From: JACCTU01 sp963798985
Lineage (GTDB): Bacteria; Actinomycetota; Thermoleophilia; Gaiellales; Gaiellaceae
Direction: 5' to 3'
Assembly: GCA_963798985.1 (NCBI GenBank)
Contig: CAWCVL010000009.1
Span: forward strand, 186,001 to 250,000
DNA length: 64,000 nucleotides
Within the stretch, counting starts at the first letter, position 1. The number at the start of each line of letters is the position of its first letter. A model generated the notes under the pieces. The model saw nothing but the letters and a program-made list of their open reading frames with translations. It ran no database searches and was not told the DNA's origin. A program made the position numbers and the translations under genes. Shown here in pieces: positions 33,891 to 42,724 of this stretch.

Positions 33891-35781
33891 GCCGTCACGC
33901 AGCGCGGGCGGGCTTTGCCCGTCCGCGCTCGCTGCGCTAGGACCGACAAGTGATCTGAGAAGTTGAGCCGGCGAAGCCGGCGACTTCTCAGATCTGAAAC
34001 GCGCGCGAGCTCTTCGACCGACGTGAGCCCGGCGGCGACCTTTGCCAGGCCGTCGTCCCAGAGAGTCCGCATGCCTTCGGCGAGGGCGGCGCGCTCGAGG
34101 TCCTCGCGCGAGGCCTTCTGGACGGCCAGCGACTCGAGCTGCTCGGACATCGCGAGCAGCTGGTAGATGCCGATCCGGCCCTTGTATCCCGTCTGGTTGC
34201 AGCGCGGGCAGCCGCGCTTGCGGTAGAAGGCCATCCCGTCGGAGGCAGCCGCGACGTCGGGCGAGACACGCGCCCTCAGGAGCTCGTCGACGGACGGCGT
34301 GTACATCTCGCAGCAGTGCGTGCAGAGCTTTCGCGCGAGGCGCTGGGCGAGCACGCCGTGACGGCCGCGCCGACGAGGAACGGCTCGACGCCCATCTCGT
34401 TCAGCCGCGTGAGCGCGCCGGGAGCGTCGTTCGTGTGGAGGGTGGAGAGCACGAAGTGACCCGTGAGAGCCGCTTCGATCGCCATCTTGGCGGTCTCGCC
34501 GTCGCGGACCTCGCCGACCATCACGACGTCGGGGTCGGAGCGGAGGATCGACCGAAGCGCTGACGCGAACGTGAGCCCGGCGCGCTGGTTGATCTGCACC
34601 TGGTTGATCCCCTCGAGCCGGTACTCGACCGGGTCTTCGACCGTGATGATGTTGATCTCGGGCCGGTTGATCTGGCTCAGGGCCGCGTAGAGCGTGGTCG
34701 ACTTACCGGAGCCCGTAGGCCCGGTGACCAGGAGCGCGCCGGTCGGACGCATGACGAGCTCGGTGAGCTTCGCCTGCATGTCGATCGAGAGGCCGAGCTC
34801 CTCGAGCGTCGGCGGCTTCTTCGACTTGTCGAGGAGACGCATGACGACGGACTCGCCCTCGACCGTCGGCAGGGTCGCGACGCGGACGTCGAGCATTCGG
34901 CCGGCGGCGGCAGCGTTCAGCGAGATGCGGCCGTCCTGCGGCTTGCGGCGCTCGGCGATGTCGAGCTTCGCGAGCACCTTCAGGCGGGTCGTCACGCCGG
35001 GCGTCATCCGCTTCGGGATGCGCTGAACCTCCTGGAGCACGCCGTCGATCCGGAAGCGGACGACAAGCGAGTCCTCCTGGGGCTCGAAGTGGATGTCGGA
35101 GGCGCCGTCCTCGGCGGCCTGGAAGATCACGGAGTTGACGAGTCGCACGAGCGGCGCGTCGGAGATGCCGTCGTCGACCTCGAGGTCGTCGGACTCCTCC
35201 TCCTCGACCAGCCCGAGCTCTTCCTCGACCATGGCGCGAGCGCCGAACGCCTCGGAGGCGCGGACGAGGCGGCGGAGCTCGGACTCGATGTCCTCGCGGC
35301 CGGCGACGCCGATCTCGAGCGGGAAGCGGGTCGCGAGGCGGAGCTCGTCGATCGCGTGGACGTTCGACGGGTCGGCGACCGCGATGCGAAGCGTGCCGTT
35401 GTCGAGGAGGTACGGGATCGCGACGACGCGCTCCAGGACGTGGAGCGGCACCTGCTTCGCCGCCTCGTCGTCCACCGGGCTGACGGCCAGATCGACGAGC
35501 GGGAGCTGGAAGCGGGTCGCGAGCGCGCGGGCGATGCCCTCGCTCGTCGCCACGCCCTCGTCGAGGATCGCCTGGGACAGCGAGCCGCCCTGTTGGGCAC
35601 GGCCGCGGACGAGCGCGAGCTTGTCAGGCGGGACGAGACCCGTCGCGGCGAGGAGGTCGACCACGAGCTCGGCCACGGCGTTGATCGGCATGCCGCCGCC
35701 GAGCGGCTGTGCGCCGCTCTGGAGGCCCTCGTTCCCGATCGTGCGGAGCGAAGGCGGCTGCTGCTGTTCGAACTCGTTCAC
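33866..35781 (-). CDS. pilB: Pilus extension ATPase PilB (one frame change near 34356)
   Basis: The start is GTG 35781 with GAGGGA upstream. The N-terminal MshEN-type domain (residues ~30-170) precedes the motor domain. That has Walker A GPTGSGKST, Asp box (INIITVEDPVEYRLEGINQV), Walker B (DPDVVMVGEVRD) and His box (HFVLSTLHTND). After EPFLVGAAVT the frame changes to VLAQRLARKLCTHCCEMYTP. That continues into the zinc-binding region (CTHC...CPRCNQTGYKGR) and the end LTSVEELARV. The in-frame stop is at 33866, but a hairpin begins inside the tail. A TGA at 33988 reached by one more slip may be the true end. Confidence 0.9.
33901..33929 (+). terminator. Hairpin terminator after the membrane-peptide gene
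   Basis: A 13-bp stem (AGCGCGGGCGGGC / GCCCGTCCGCGCT, one G-U) with loop TTT lies 10 bases after the stop at 33890. Confidence 0.6.
33952..33994 (-). terminator. Long hairpin at the 3' end of pilB
   Basis: Outer arms GATCTGAGAAGT / ACTTCTCAGATC and inner stem GCCGGC/GCCGGC with loop GAA. It lies at the expected end of PilB, within the apparent extra C-terminal frame, and probably terminates the pilB transcript. Confidence 0.6.
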
Positions 35782-35803
35782 CGCTTCAATCCCTCGAACG
35801 AGT

Positions 35804-35830
35804 TATCGGCACAACCGCTGAAAGTGCTGA
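35804..35830 (-). promoter_or_regulatory. Sigma-28-like promoter of pilB
   Basis: On the minus strand it reads TCAGCA, 14 bases, GCCGATA followed by A. The -10 ends 22 bases before the GTG start, leaving a short leader with GAGGGA, as at pilT1. Confidence 0.65.
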
Positions 35831-35843
35831 GCACTTTCGGCGG

Positions 35844-36590
35844 CTAGAGGAAGCTCAGATACGCCTCCAGCAGCCGATCTCCCCAGAACAGGGCCAAGAT
35901 GGCTCCCAGAGCCAAGAACGGGCCGAAGGGAAAGCCCATCTTCCGCGCGGCGGCGCCGTGGCGGGCCAGCAGGTAGATGCTGGGGACGAGCGCGAGCAGC
36001 ATCCCGAGCATCAGGCCGACGGGCACGGCACGCCCGAGCATGGCCCCCAGCAGCAGGGCCAGCTTGACGTCTCCCATGCCCATGCCGGCCGGGTAGACGA
36101 CGGCCGCGAGCAAGAGGAACGCGCTGGCGCCGAACGCGGCCAGGGCCCACTCGGGGCTCGGATGGAGCAGAGTCTGGGCGACGAGGACGACGCCGAAAGC
36201 GGGCATGACGATCCGGTTCGGGATGATCTTGTGCTCGAGGTCGATCGCCGAGATCACGACGAGCACGGCGCAGAAGAACGACGCGACCAGCGCGTCCAAG
36301 GTCACGCCGAAGGCCAGGACGCAGCCTGCGACGAGCGCCGCGGTCGCGATCTCGACGCCGGGATAGACCCAGGGAATCGCAGCCTTGCAGTGCCGGCAAC
36401 GGCCTCGGAGCAGGAACCACGAGAGCACCGGCACGTTGTCGTACCAGGCGATCCGTTCGCTGCAGGACATGCAGGCCGAAGGCGGCCGGACGATCGAGCG
36501 CCTGAGCGGGACGCGGGCCGCCACGACGTTCAGGAAGCTCCCCAACGCGAGGGCAGGAGCGAACACGAAGGCGGCCGCGACGGCGTTCAC
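35844..36590 (-). CDS. pilD: Prepilin peptidase / N-methyltransferase PilD
   Basis: The start GTG 36590 is set by the leaderless promoter. The 248-residue membrane aspartyl protease has the cytoplasmic four-Cys zinc motif (CMSCSERIAW...RGRCRHCKAA). Catalytic Asp 1 lies in VVISAIDLEHKIIPNR and Asp 2 in GMGMGDVKLALLLGA, with about eight membrane spans. It cleaves and methylates the pilin precursors in this locus. The family normally serves both major and minor pilins. Confidence 0.95.
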   Translation of the reverse strand: MNAVAAAFVFAPALALGSFLNVVAARVPLRRSIVRPPSACMSCSERIAWYDNVPVLSWFLLRGRCRHCKAAIPWVYPGVEIATAALVAGCVLAFGVTLDALVASFFCAVLVVISAIDLEHKIIPNRIVMPAFGVVLVAQTLLHPSPEWALAAFGASAFLLLAAVVYPAGMGMGDVKLALLLGAMLGRAVPVGLMLGMLLALVPSIYLLARHGAAARKMGFPFGPFLALGAILALFWGDRLLEAYLSFL

Positions 36591-36598
36591 CCTCTTCC

Positions 36599-36625
36599 TA
36601 TCGGGCGGGCGGGCGGGCCGCTTTA
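36599..36625 (-). promoter_or_regulatory. Sigma-28-like promoter of pilD
   Basis: On the minus strand it reads TAAAGC, 14 bases, CCCGATA. The -35 TAA is also the stop codon of the upstream PilX-like gene. GTG 36590 is 8 bases after the -10. Confidence 0.6.
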
Positions 36626-38233
36626 GCCCGAGAACAGGCGCGGCTGCTGCGTCTGGGCGAAGACGTTCGTGTTGCCGGGCATCCCGGCCGGCGCCGTGGT
36701 GATGAACGGGAAGGCGTCCGGGATCACGTTGTTGTCGACGATGACCGTGCTTCCGATCATCGGGCCGTCCACCTTCGAGTTGTTCACCAACTGGATCGCG
36801 TTCGTCGCGTAGAGCGCGCCCTGGAAGCGCACGTTGTTCGAGAGCTTCGTGCTGTTGCCCCCGCCGTCGCCCGTCGAGCCGGTCTGGCTCTGAGCTCCGG
36901 CGATCGCCCCGCTGCCGCCGGCCACGATCGTGAACATCTGCGTGTTCGGGTCCCAACCCGTGTACTCACAGTCCGTTCCGCCGGCGTTCTTGACCGCGCA
37001 CAACTTCGCCCCGTTGTCCATCAGGAAGGTCCCCGATGCATACAACGTCGCATAGCCGTCGTACTGGAGGACGGCCGTGTTCACCATCTTCACGCTGCCG
37101 TCGATGAAGATCGTCCCGTGGGCGATCAGGGTGTTCGTCGTGTGGTTCCAGCTCAGCTCGCCGAGCGGAGTCTCGGACGGACCAACGCGGCAGCTGTAGC
37201 TCGAGTTCGTGGGCGTCAGGTCGAAGACCGTAGCAATGCTGTTGTTCCGCGTCGTGTCGCCGTCGAACACGGGCGGCGTGCCGCTCGACGAGGTGCACAC
37301 CTGCTTCGGGCCCGGGATCGCGCTCAGGTACCAGCCAGGCCAGTCGACGGACGGAGGAGTGATGTTCTGAGGCGTCGGGTTGACGGTCATCGCGCTCGAC
37401 GTCGAATTCTTCGAGTAGACGTGCTGAACGTCGCCGCAGAACGGGCTCGACGAGATCGTCGTCCACGCGTCGACCGAGTACTTGCAGAACTGGCCGCCGG
37501 CACCGCCCACCTGCACCTCGACGCGCGTCGCCCAGTTGTTCGTCCCCGATTCTCCGATGCGACCGTTGTTCGCGATGTAGATCTTGCCGAGGGTGATCAC
37601 CTTCGGCGCGACGACGACCACGTTGTTGTCGAGGCAGAAGTTGCCCATGACATAGACGTTGCTGCCGATCGTCACGTTGTTCGAGAACGTGAGGTCGCAG
37701 CCGCTCGCGGTCCCGGTGCGGGTCGCGAACATGAAGTTCCACGCCTGGTTCTGGAGCGGCTGGGTCTCGATCGGCGTGATCGGGATCTGGGCCGTCAGCT
37801 GGCGCGTCGTCGTCGCCGCGGTGCCGTAGTGGTTCCTGACGATGCCGCGGGCGGTGACGTTCCAGGCGGCGTTCGCAGCGTCGAACGTGGCGCACCAGCG
37901 CACCTCGCCGCCTTCGTACTTCATCGCCGGCGTGCCGCCGTCGTTCAGCTTCCAGGTCGACTCCGCCGTCCAGGTCTGCCCGGACTTGCAGGGCGGCAGG
38001 AGCGTCTGGTGCATGTTGTCGTTCCCGGTCTTCGAGAGGACGGCCACGGCGTTGTTGATCCCGGCCTCGGCGAGCGCGAATGCGACCTTGTCGCTCTTGC
38101 TTCGAGTCGACGAGCGCGCGTTCGAGCTGGAGGACTCGAGGACGACGACCGCGCTGATCGAGAGCACGGACAGGATGCCCAGGGCGATGGGCAGAACCAT
38201 TCCACGTTCACTCCTGAGCCGCATGAGACGCAT
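36623..38233 (-). CDS. PilX/tip-adhesin-like pilus protein
   Basis: The start is taken as ATG 38233 (MRLMRLRSERG), with ATG 38224 as an alternative. The type IV-like N-terminus ERGMVLPIALGILSVLSISA lacks the usual Glu5 (Leu/Pro instead). It resembles PilX or GspK-like proteins. The rest (~500 residues) is an exported beta-rich domain with many Asn and paired Cys (CPPF, FCGDVQHV, CTSSSG, GTDCEYTG) and polymorphic-toxin-free repeats. It may cap the pilus or bind surfaces. It follows the PilW-like gene. Confidence 0.7.
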   Translation of the reverse strand: MRLMRLRSERGMVLPIALGILSVLSISAVVVLESSSSNARSSTRSKSDKVAFALAEAGINNAVAVLSKTGNDNMHQTLLPPCKSGQTWTAESTWKLNDGGTPAMKYEGGEVRWCATFDAANAAWNVTARGIVRNHYGTAATTTRQLTAQIPITPIETQPLQNQAWNFMFATRTGTASGCDLTFSNNVTIGSNVYVMGNFCLDNNVVVVAPKVITLGKIYIANNGRIGESGTNNWATRVEVQVGGAGGQFCKYSVDAWTTISSSPFCGDVQHVYSKNSTSSAMTVNPTPQNITPPSVDWPGWYLSAIPGPKQVCTSSSGTPPVFDGDTTRNNSIATVFDLTPTNSSYSCRVGPSETPLGELSWNHTTNTLIAHGTIFIDGSVKMVNTAVLQYDGYATLYASGTFLMDNGAKLCAVKNAGGTDCEYTGWDPNTQMFTIVAGGSGAIAGAQSQTGSTGDGGGNSTKLSNNVRFQGALYATNAIQLVNNSKVDGPMIGSTVIVDNNVIPDAFPFITTAPAGMPGNTNVFAQTQQPRLFSG

Positions 38234-38288
38234 GACGCCGGTTCTCAGCATCGGCCGAGCCGCTCCGGCCCCGCATCCCTCATTCGGT

Positions 38289-38882
38289 TCAGCAAGCCGT
38301 CAGGGCGGTGCCTGGAGTGCCCAGCCGAAGGGTGTTCCGGAGCACGATGTGGTCACAGAGCCGGTACGCGGGGGTCGCGTCGCCGCTCTTGACGTCCACC
38401 GGGAACGAGACCCGGACCTTGGCGAGGCTGTCCGAGCTCGCGGCCTGGTACTCGAAGAGGTTCGCCTGCGTCAGGTAGTCCGCCCAGCGAACCCCCGTCG
38501 CGTCGCAGCTCACCCCCACCTTGCGGTAGAGGCGGTAGCGACCCGTCGAGACCAGGACCGAGCACCACGTGACGTTCGTCTGGGCGGCGCCGACCGCGGT
38601 CGGGCACTGGCCCGGGAGGTCGAGCCTGACGCTGGGCGATGCGCCGCTCGTGGGGTTCGTGACCGCTCCCTGGGAGCAGTGGATCTCGCGGCGGATCTTG
38701 TCGAGCGCGACGCGGGCGTCCTGCTGTGCCTCGAAGCGGTTGTTCATGTCGCGCTCGGCGTTCGAGCCCTGGACGAAGAGCGTCGTCAGACCGGTGAGGA
38801 CGACACTCATGATCGCCATCACCGTGATCATCTCGACGAGCGAGAAGCCCCGCTCCCCTCGCAACCTGCGGGGGAAGCTCAT
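38289..38882 (-). CDS. Minor prepilin, PilW-like
   Basis: The start ATG 38882 overlaps the preceding stop. Leader MSFPRRLRGERG and motif FSLVEMITVMAIMSVVLTGL with Glu5 are a good prepilin peptidase substrate. The 197-residue protein has an alpha-spine then a beta domain with paired Cys (PGQCPTAV, TWCSVLV, VSCDATG, YRLCDH, end C). Minor pilins prime filament assembly with the PilX-like neighbour. Confidence 0.88.
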   Translation of the reverse strand: MSFPRRLRGERGFSLVEMITVMAIMSVVLTGLTTLFVQGSNAERDMNNRFEAQQDARVALDKIRREIHCSQGAVTNPTSGASPSVRLDLPGQCPTAVGAAQTNVTWCSVLVSTGRYRLYRKVGVSCDATGVRWADYLTQANLFEYQAASSDSLAKVRVSFPVDVKSGDATPAYRLCDHIVLRNTLRLGTPGTALTAC

Positions 38883-39706
38883 CGCGCGCTTCTGGCCTTG
38901 ACCCGTTCGAGCGCAGCGCGCGCGACCGACTCGCTCTTCGCGCCGTGGCCCCAACGCTGCTGGGCCCGGCGGTCGACCGCGACGAGGAGCTCGAGCGCCT
39001 CGGCTCCGCGCCACCAGCCGAGCTTGGCTCCGGCGACGATCCAGGCGTGCTGGTACAAAAAGTGGTTGACGCTCCTGGCGTTGGCCTGGTGCGACGCGAC
39101 GTAGCGGCCGAGCGCCTTGACGCGATCGGGCAGCGGCATCTCGTCGAGCGGCTCGGCCTTGCCGCCGGGCACGGCGAACGCAGGTGGACGCTTCGAGGCG
39201 GCCGCCTTCGGCTTCGCTGCGGGCTTCGGCGTCGCGACCGGCTCAGCCGGCTCAGCGGCGGGCTCGGGTGTCGCGACAGGCGCAGCAGCACCGGCGACCT
39301 CGAGCGTGGAGCCCGGGTACGGCGCGGCATTCTCCGGCGAGCCTTCCTGCTTGTAGCGGCCGTTCGCGACGAGCGTGACCTGAATCGTCGGGCTGCCGGT
39401 GTCGACGACCCGCGTTCCCGGCTCGGGGAGCTGCGCCGCGACGATGTTGGCGGCGAACCCCTTGACCGAGCCGGTGACCTTCCAGGAGAAGCCCGCATCC
39501 TCGAGCGTGCCCTTCGCGAAGACGAAGGCCTGGCGCCGGACATCCGGGACGACGAGAACGGTCGGCAGCGAGGCGGCCGCGGGCTGCTCGGGGGTGCTCG
39601 GGCTCGTGAGCTGCGTGTTCGCGGCGAACGTCAGCGTCGCCGTGCCGAGGAGCGCGACGAGGGGCAGCGCGACGAAGCGCGGCAGGAGTGACGCCAGTCT
39701 GGCCAT
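38879..39706 (-). CDS. Secreted PASTA-domain protein of the pilus locus
   Basis: The start is ATG 39706 with GAGGTAGGT upstream. A signal peptide (FVALPLVALLGTATLTFAAN) is followed by a PASTA-like domain (VVPDVRRQAFVFAKGTLEDA; ending PTIQVTLVANG). A Pro/Ala/Lys linker and a C-terminal helical domain with ALGRYVASHQANARSVNHFL come next. 275 residues. PASTA domains bind peptidoglycan fragments, so it may anchor or guide the pilus through the wall. It is co-transcribed with the minor pilins. Confidence 0.7.
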   Translation of the reverse strand: MARLASLLPRFVALPLVALLGTATLTFAANTQLTSPSTPEQPAAASLPTVLVVPDVRRQAFVFAKGTLEDAGFSWKVTGSVKGFAANIVAAQLPEPGTRVVDTGSPTIQVTLVANGRYKQEGSPENAAPYPGSTLEVAGAAAPVATPEPAAEPAEPVATPKPAAKPKAAASKRPPAFAVPGGKAEPLDEMPLPDRVKALGRYVASHQANARSVNHFLYQHAWIVAGAKLGWWRGAEALELLVAVDRRAQQRWGHGAKSESVARAALERVKARSAR

Positions 39707-39718
39707 ACCTACCTCTGC

Positions 39719-39745
39719 AATCGGCAGAAAACGGCTCGAGGTTGA
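39719..39745 (-). promoter_or_regulatory. Sigma-28-like promoter of the PASTA/minor-pilin operon
   Basis: On the minus strand it reads TCAACC, 14 bases, GCCGATT. The -10 ends 12 bases before ATG 39706, leaving just a ribosome binding site. Confidence 0.6.
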
Positions 39746-39752
39746 GTGCCGT

Positions 39753-41184
39753 CTAGCGGTTGAAGAAGACGACGCCGTCTTTGGTGAAGGCTTCGTCTGC
39801 CTCGGTGAAGACGTCCCCCGAACGAGGGACTGCCCCGGCGGCAAGCGGCGGGGGGTCGCCCTGCCACTGGAATGCCGTGCCGGCGAACGACTGGAACCAG
39901 GCCATCGACTGCGGATACATCGTCGACGGCTTGAGCCCCAGGTGCAGATGCGGGCCGGTCGAGTGGCCGGTCGAGCCGACGAGCCCGACGGGCGTGCCCG
40001 CCGCGAGCATCGCACCAGCGACGACCGCCGGCTCGCGGTAGGCGAGGTGGCAGTACACCCAGGTGAGTCCGTCCATCGTCTGGATCGTGAAGCCGATCCC
40101 GCAGAGAGAGTCGTAGCGCCACGCTTTCGTGACGACGCCGTTCGAGAGCGCGTAGAGCGGTGAGCCCGCGGGGGCGGCGATGTCGGCGGCCGGGTAGTCG
40201 TGGTGGTCTGCGCCGACCGAGACGACGCTGGCACCGCCGCCGACCGGAAAGACGTAGTCGCCCGAATAGGACGGCGCGCCGAGGAGCGACCCGGCGGCGG
40301 GTGCGAAGGCGGCTCCCTGCGCGCGAGCGCGGGCGTCGGCGAGAACCTGCTCTGCCTCTGCGAGCGTCTCCCGGAGCGCATCGACCCGGCTCTGGACGGC
40401 GGCGTGCTCGACTCCCGCGAGCGTCGCGCGCTTCTGCACGGCGAGTCGGTCGGAGAAGAGTTTCTGACGGTCGACCTGCGCGAGCAAATCTGCTTCGACG
40501 CGCGCCGCCGCCCTGCGTTCGTCCAGCGCCGCGGTCAGTGCTTCGCTCGCCTGCACGATCGCGAGCTGCGCGCCGCCGAGGTCCTGCTGCATCGTGTCGT
40601 AGGTCAGCGTGGCCTCTCCCCCGCCTTGGCCGAAGACGGCCGCGAGCTCGAGCACGTCGTCCACATACCACTCGGCATGGTTGTAGGCGAAGACCGACCG
40701 GCGGAGGTCTGTCATGCCGCCGGCAGCCGCGAGGTAGCGAGCAGCGGAGTAGACCCCGTCCTGCGGATCCCACGGGTCGGCGATCCGATCGCCGTCGCCG
40801 TCGGTGCCCCAGCGGAGCCACGTGTCGGGCATGAACTGCATCCAGCCGACCGCACCTGCAGAGCTCGGGCCCATGTTCCGGCCGAAGTTCGACTCGATCT
40901 TGTTGATCGCCGCGAGCACTTCCCACGGGATCCCGTAGGCGGAGCCGGCACTGCGCCACAGCGCCTCGAGCTCGGCGGTATGAGATCGTCGGCTGAACGG
41001 CGGCTTGCTCCCGCCACGTGAGCGGGAGGAGCAGCGAACCGGGCGTGTTCGGCGTCTCGGCGCTCGGAAGGACGAACGGCACGCCCGTGCCGGGGCCTGC
41101 GGGCACGAGCGCGAAGACGTCCGCGCGGGCGGTTCCCCCCGTCACTGCGAGGACGAGGGCAGCGGCGAGGGCGAGCCTCTTCAT
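39753..41184 (-). CDS. Exported peptidoglycan hydrolase: lytic transglycosylase plus LytM/M23 domain (one frame change)
   Basis: The start is ATG 41184 (MKRLALAAALVLAVTGGTAR, signal peptide). After a one-base slip near 40980 the frame gives ALWRSAGSAYGIPWEVLAAI and NKIESNFGRNMGPSSAGAVG, a soluble-lytic-transglycosylase domain (catalytic Glu in I-E-S-N-F-G). A coiled coil (residues ~190-290) and a C-terminal M23 domain follow, with H-x-x-x-D (HHDYPAAD) and HSTGPHLHLGL zinc ligands. Corrected length is ~476 residues. It overlaps pilT2 by 4 bases and probably opens the wall for the pilus. Confidence 0.85.
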
Positions 41185-42353
41185 CCCTCGAGCGGCTGGA
41201 CGATGCGCAACTCGGGGATCCCGAGCTCGCTCGCATCCGGCCGGCTCGCCTCTTCGGCCGCCTCGAACACGTCGGCAGCCTGTTGCTTGAGCGAGCGCTC
41301 GAGTGTCACGAGGAAGTCGTGCCGGTTGGTCGAGGCGTCCGCCGCAACCTCCCTGTCGACGGTTCCCGAGATCACGAGCTCGATCAGCGACTTCGTGAAG
41401 GTCTGCATGTCGAAGAACGAGCCCTCTTCGATCGCTTCGACGATCTGCTCGGTCTTGTTCTCGCGGATCAGCTCGGCGATGCGCACGTTGCTCACCATGA
41501 CCTCGACCGCGGCGATGCGGCCGCCGTCGAGCTTCGGGATCAGGCGCTGGCTGATGACGCCCCGGAGCACGCCGGCCAGGACGGAACGGATCTGCTGCTG
41601 CTTTCCCTCGGGGAAGAACTCGATCATCCGGGCGATCGTCTCGGTGGCGTCGACGGTGTGCACGGTCGAGAGGACGAGGTGGCCGGACTCGGCGGCCTGG
41701 AGGGCTGTCTGTGCCGTCTCGGCGTCTCGGAGCTCACCGATCAGGATCACGTCGGGGTCCTGACGAAGCGCGCGGCGGAGGGCCTGCTCGAACGACTCGG
41801 TGTCCAGGCCGACCTCGCGCTGGTTGACGATGCACCGATCGTCGGTGTGGAGGATCTCGATCGGGTCCTCGATCGTGACGATGTGCTGCGTCCGCGTGCG
41901 GTTGATCTCGCCGATCATCGCGGCGAGCGTCGTCGTCTTGCCCGAGCCGGTCGCCCCCGTGACGAGGATCAGGCCCCGATGCTCATTGGTCAGGCGGGCG
42001 ACGCCGGGCGGCATCGACAGCGCGTCGAAGGTCGGGACCGTCTTCGGGATCACGCGAAACGCGAACGAGATCGACCCGCGCTGGCGGAATGCGTTGACGC
42101 GGAACCGCGGCAGGTCGAGCGACTGGTAGGCGACATCGAGGTCGCCTGAGTTCTGAAAGAGCTGGAGCCGTGCGGGCGCGGCCTTGCCGACGATCTCGAG
42201 GATCGCCTCGAGGTCGACGATCGTCAGCGGCTCCGCGGCCTCCATCGGGCCGAGCGCGCCGTCGCGTCGGAGGATCGGTGGCTTGCCTTCCTTCAGGTGC
42301 ATGTCGGTCGCGCCGAGCTCGACGGCACGCCGCAACAGGGCGTCGAGGTCCAT
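41181..42353 (-). CDS. pilT: PilT-family ATPase, copy 2
   Basis: 390 residues from ATG 42353. It is intact, with Walker A GATGSGKTT, Asp box (IVTIEDPIEILH), Walker B (DPDVILIGELRD) and His box (GHLVLSTVHT). It differs clearly from PilT1 (for example Ala for Pro in Walker A) and has a longer C-terminal tail. It may be a PilU-like accessory retraction motor. It leads an operon with the wall hydrolase, from a leaderless sigma-28-like promoter. Confidence 0.92.
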   Translation of the reverse strand: MDLDALLRRAVELGATDMHLKEGKPPILRRDGALGPMEAAEPLTIVDLEAILEIVGKAAPARLQLFQNSGDLDVAYQSLDLPRFRVNAFRQRGSISFAFRVIPKTVPTFDALSMPPGVARLTNEHRGLILVTGATGSGKTTTLAAMIGEINRTRTQHIVTIEDPIEILHTDDRCIVNQREVGLDTESFEQALRRALRQDPDVILIGELRDAETAQTALQAAESGHLVLSTVHTVDATETIARMIEFFPEGKQQQIRSVLAGVLRGVISQRLIPKLDGGRIAAVEVMVSNVRIAELIRENKTEQIVEAIEEGSFFDMQTFTKSLIELVISGTVDREVAADASTNRHDFLVTLERSLKQQAADVFEAAEEASRPDASELGIPELRIVQPLEG

Positions 42354-42361
42354 GAACCCCT

Positions 42362-42388
42362 TTTCGGCAGCCGCCGTGCGGGCCTTGA
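42362..42388 (-). promoter_or_regulatory. Sigma-28-like promoter of pilT2
   Basis: On the minus strand it reads TCAAGG, 14 bases, GCCGAAA. ATG 42353 is 8 bases after the -10, predicting a leaderless mRNA. Confidence 0.65.
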
Positions 42389-42411
42389 GCCGGGCTAGAA
42401 TGCCGCCTCCC

Positions 42412-42493
42412 GGGGGTGTGCCCGAGTGGCCAAAGGGAACGGGCTGTAAACCCGTCGGCTCAGCCTACGGAGGTTCGAATCCTCCCGCCCCCA
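42412..42493 (+). tRNA. tRNA-Tyr (GTA)
   Basis: An 82-base class II tRNA starting GGGGGTGTGCCCGAGTGG, with anticodon stem-loop GGGCTGTAAACCC (anticodon GTA) and a long variable arm. T arm GAGGTTCGAATCCTC. CCA is not encoded. It is transcribed divergently from pilT2. Confidence 0.95.
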
Positions 42494-42517
42494 CCTTATT
42501 CTTAAGGGCGCAATCAG

Positions 42518-42547
42518 GATCGGGATCTGCTGGCGCAGATCCCGATC
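42518..42547 (+). terminator. Terminator of tRNA-Tyr
   Basis: A perfect 13-bp stem GATCGGGATCTGC / GCAGATCCCGATC with loop TGGC lies 24 bases after the tRNA. Confidence 0.7.
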
Positions 42548-42724
42548 CGCGCCAAGACCCCTAAAGAGGTCGCTCCGCTCCCAAGAGCACGATCGCGAGG
42601 TGGGGTTGTATCGTCCGCGCGTGATCCCGACACCCCGCCGTCGGGAGCGCGGCATGACGACAAGCGCCGACGGCACCCAGACGCCTGGTACCGGTACGGC
42701 GAGGGTGAGCGAGCGATTCTGTTC

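Noticed and set aside
38249..38255. GCCGATG upstream of the PilX-like gene as another sigma-28-type -10
   Set aside because: The position 14 bases further upstream reads TGCGGG, unlike the shared -35.
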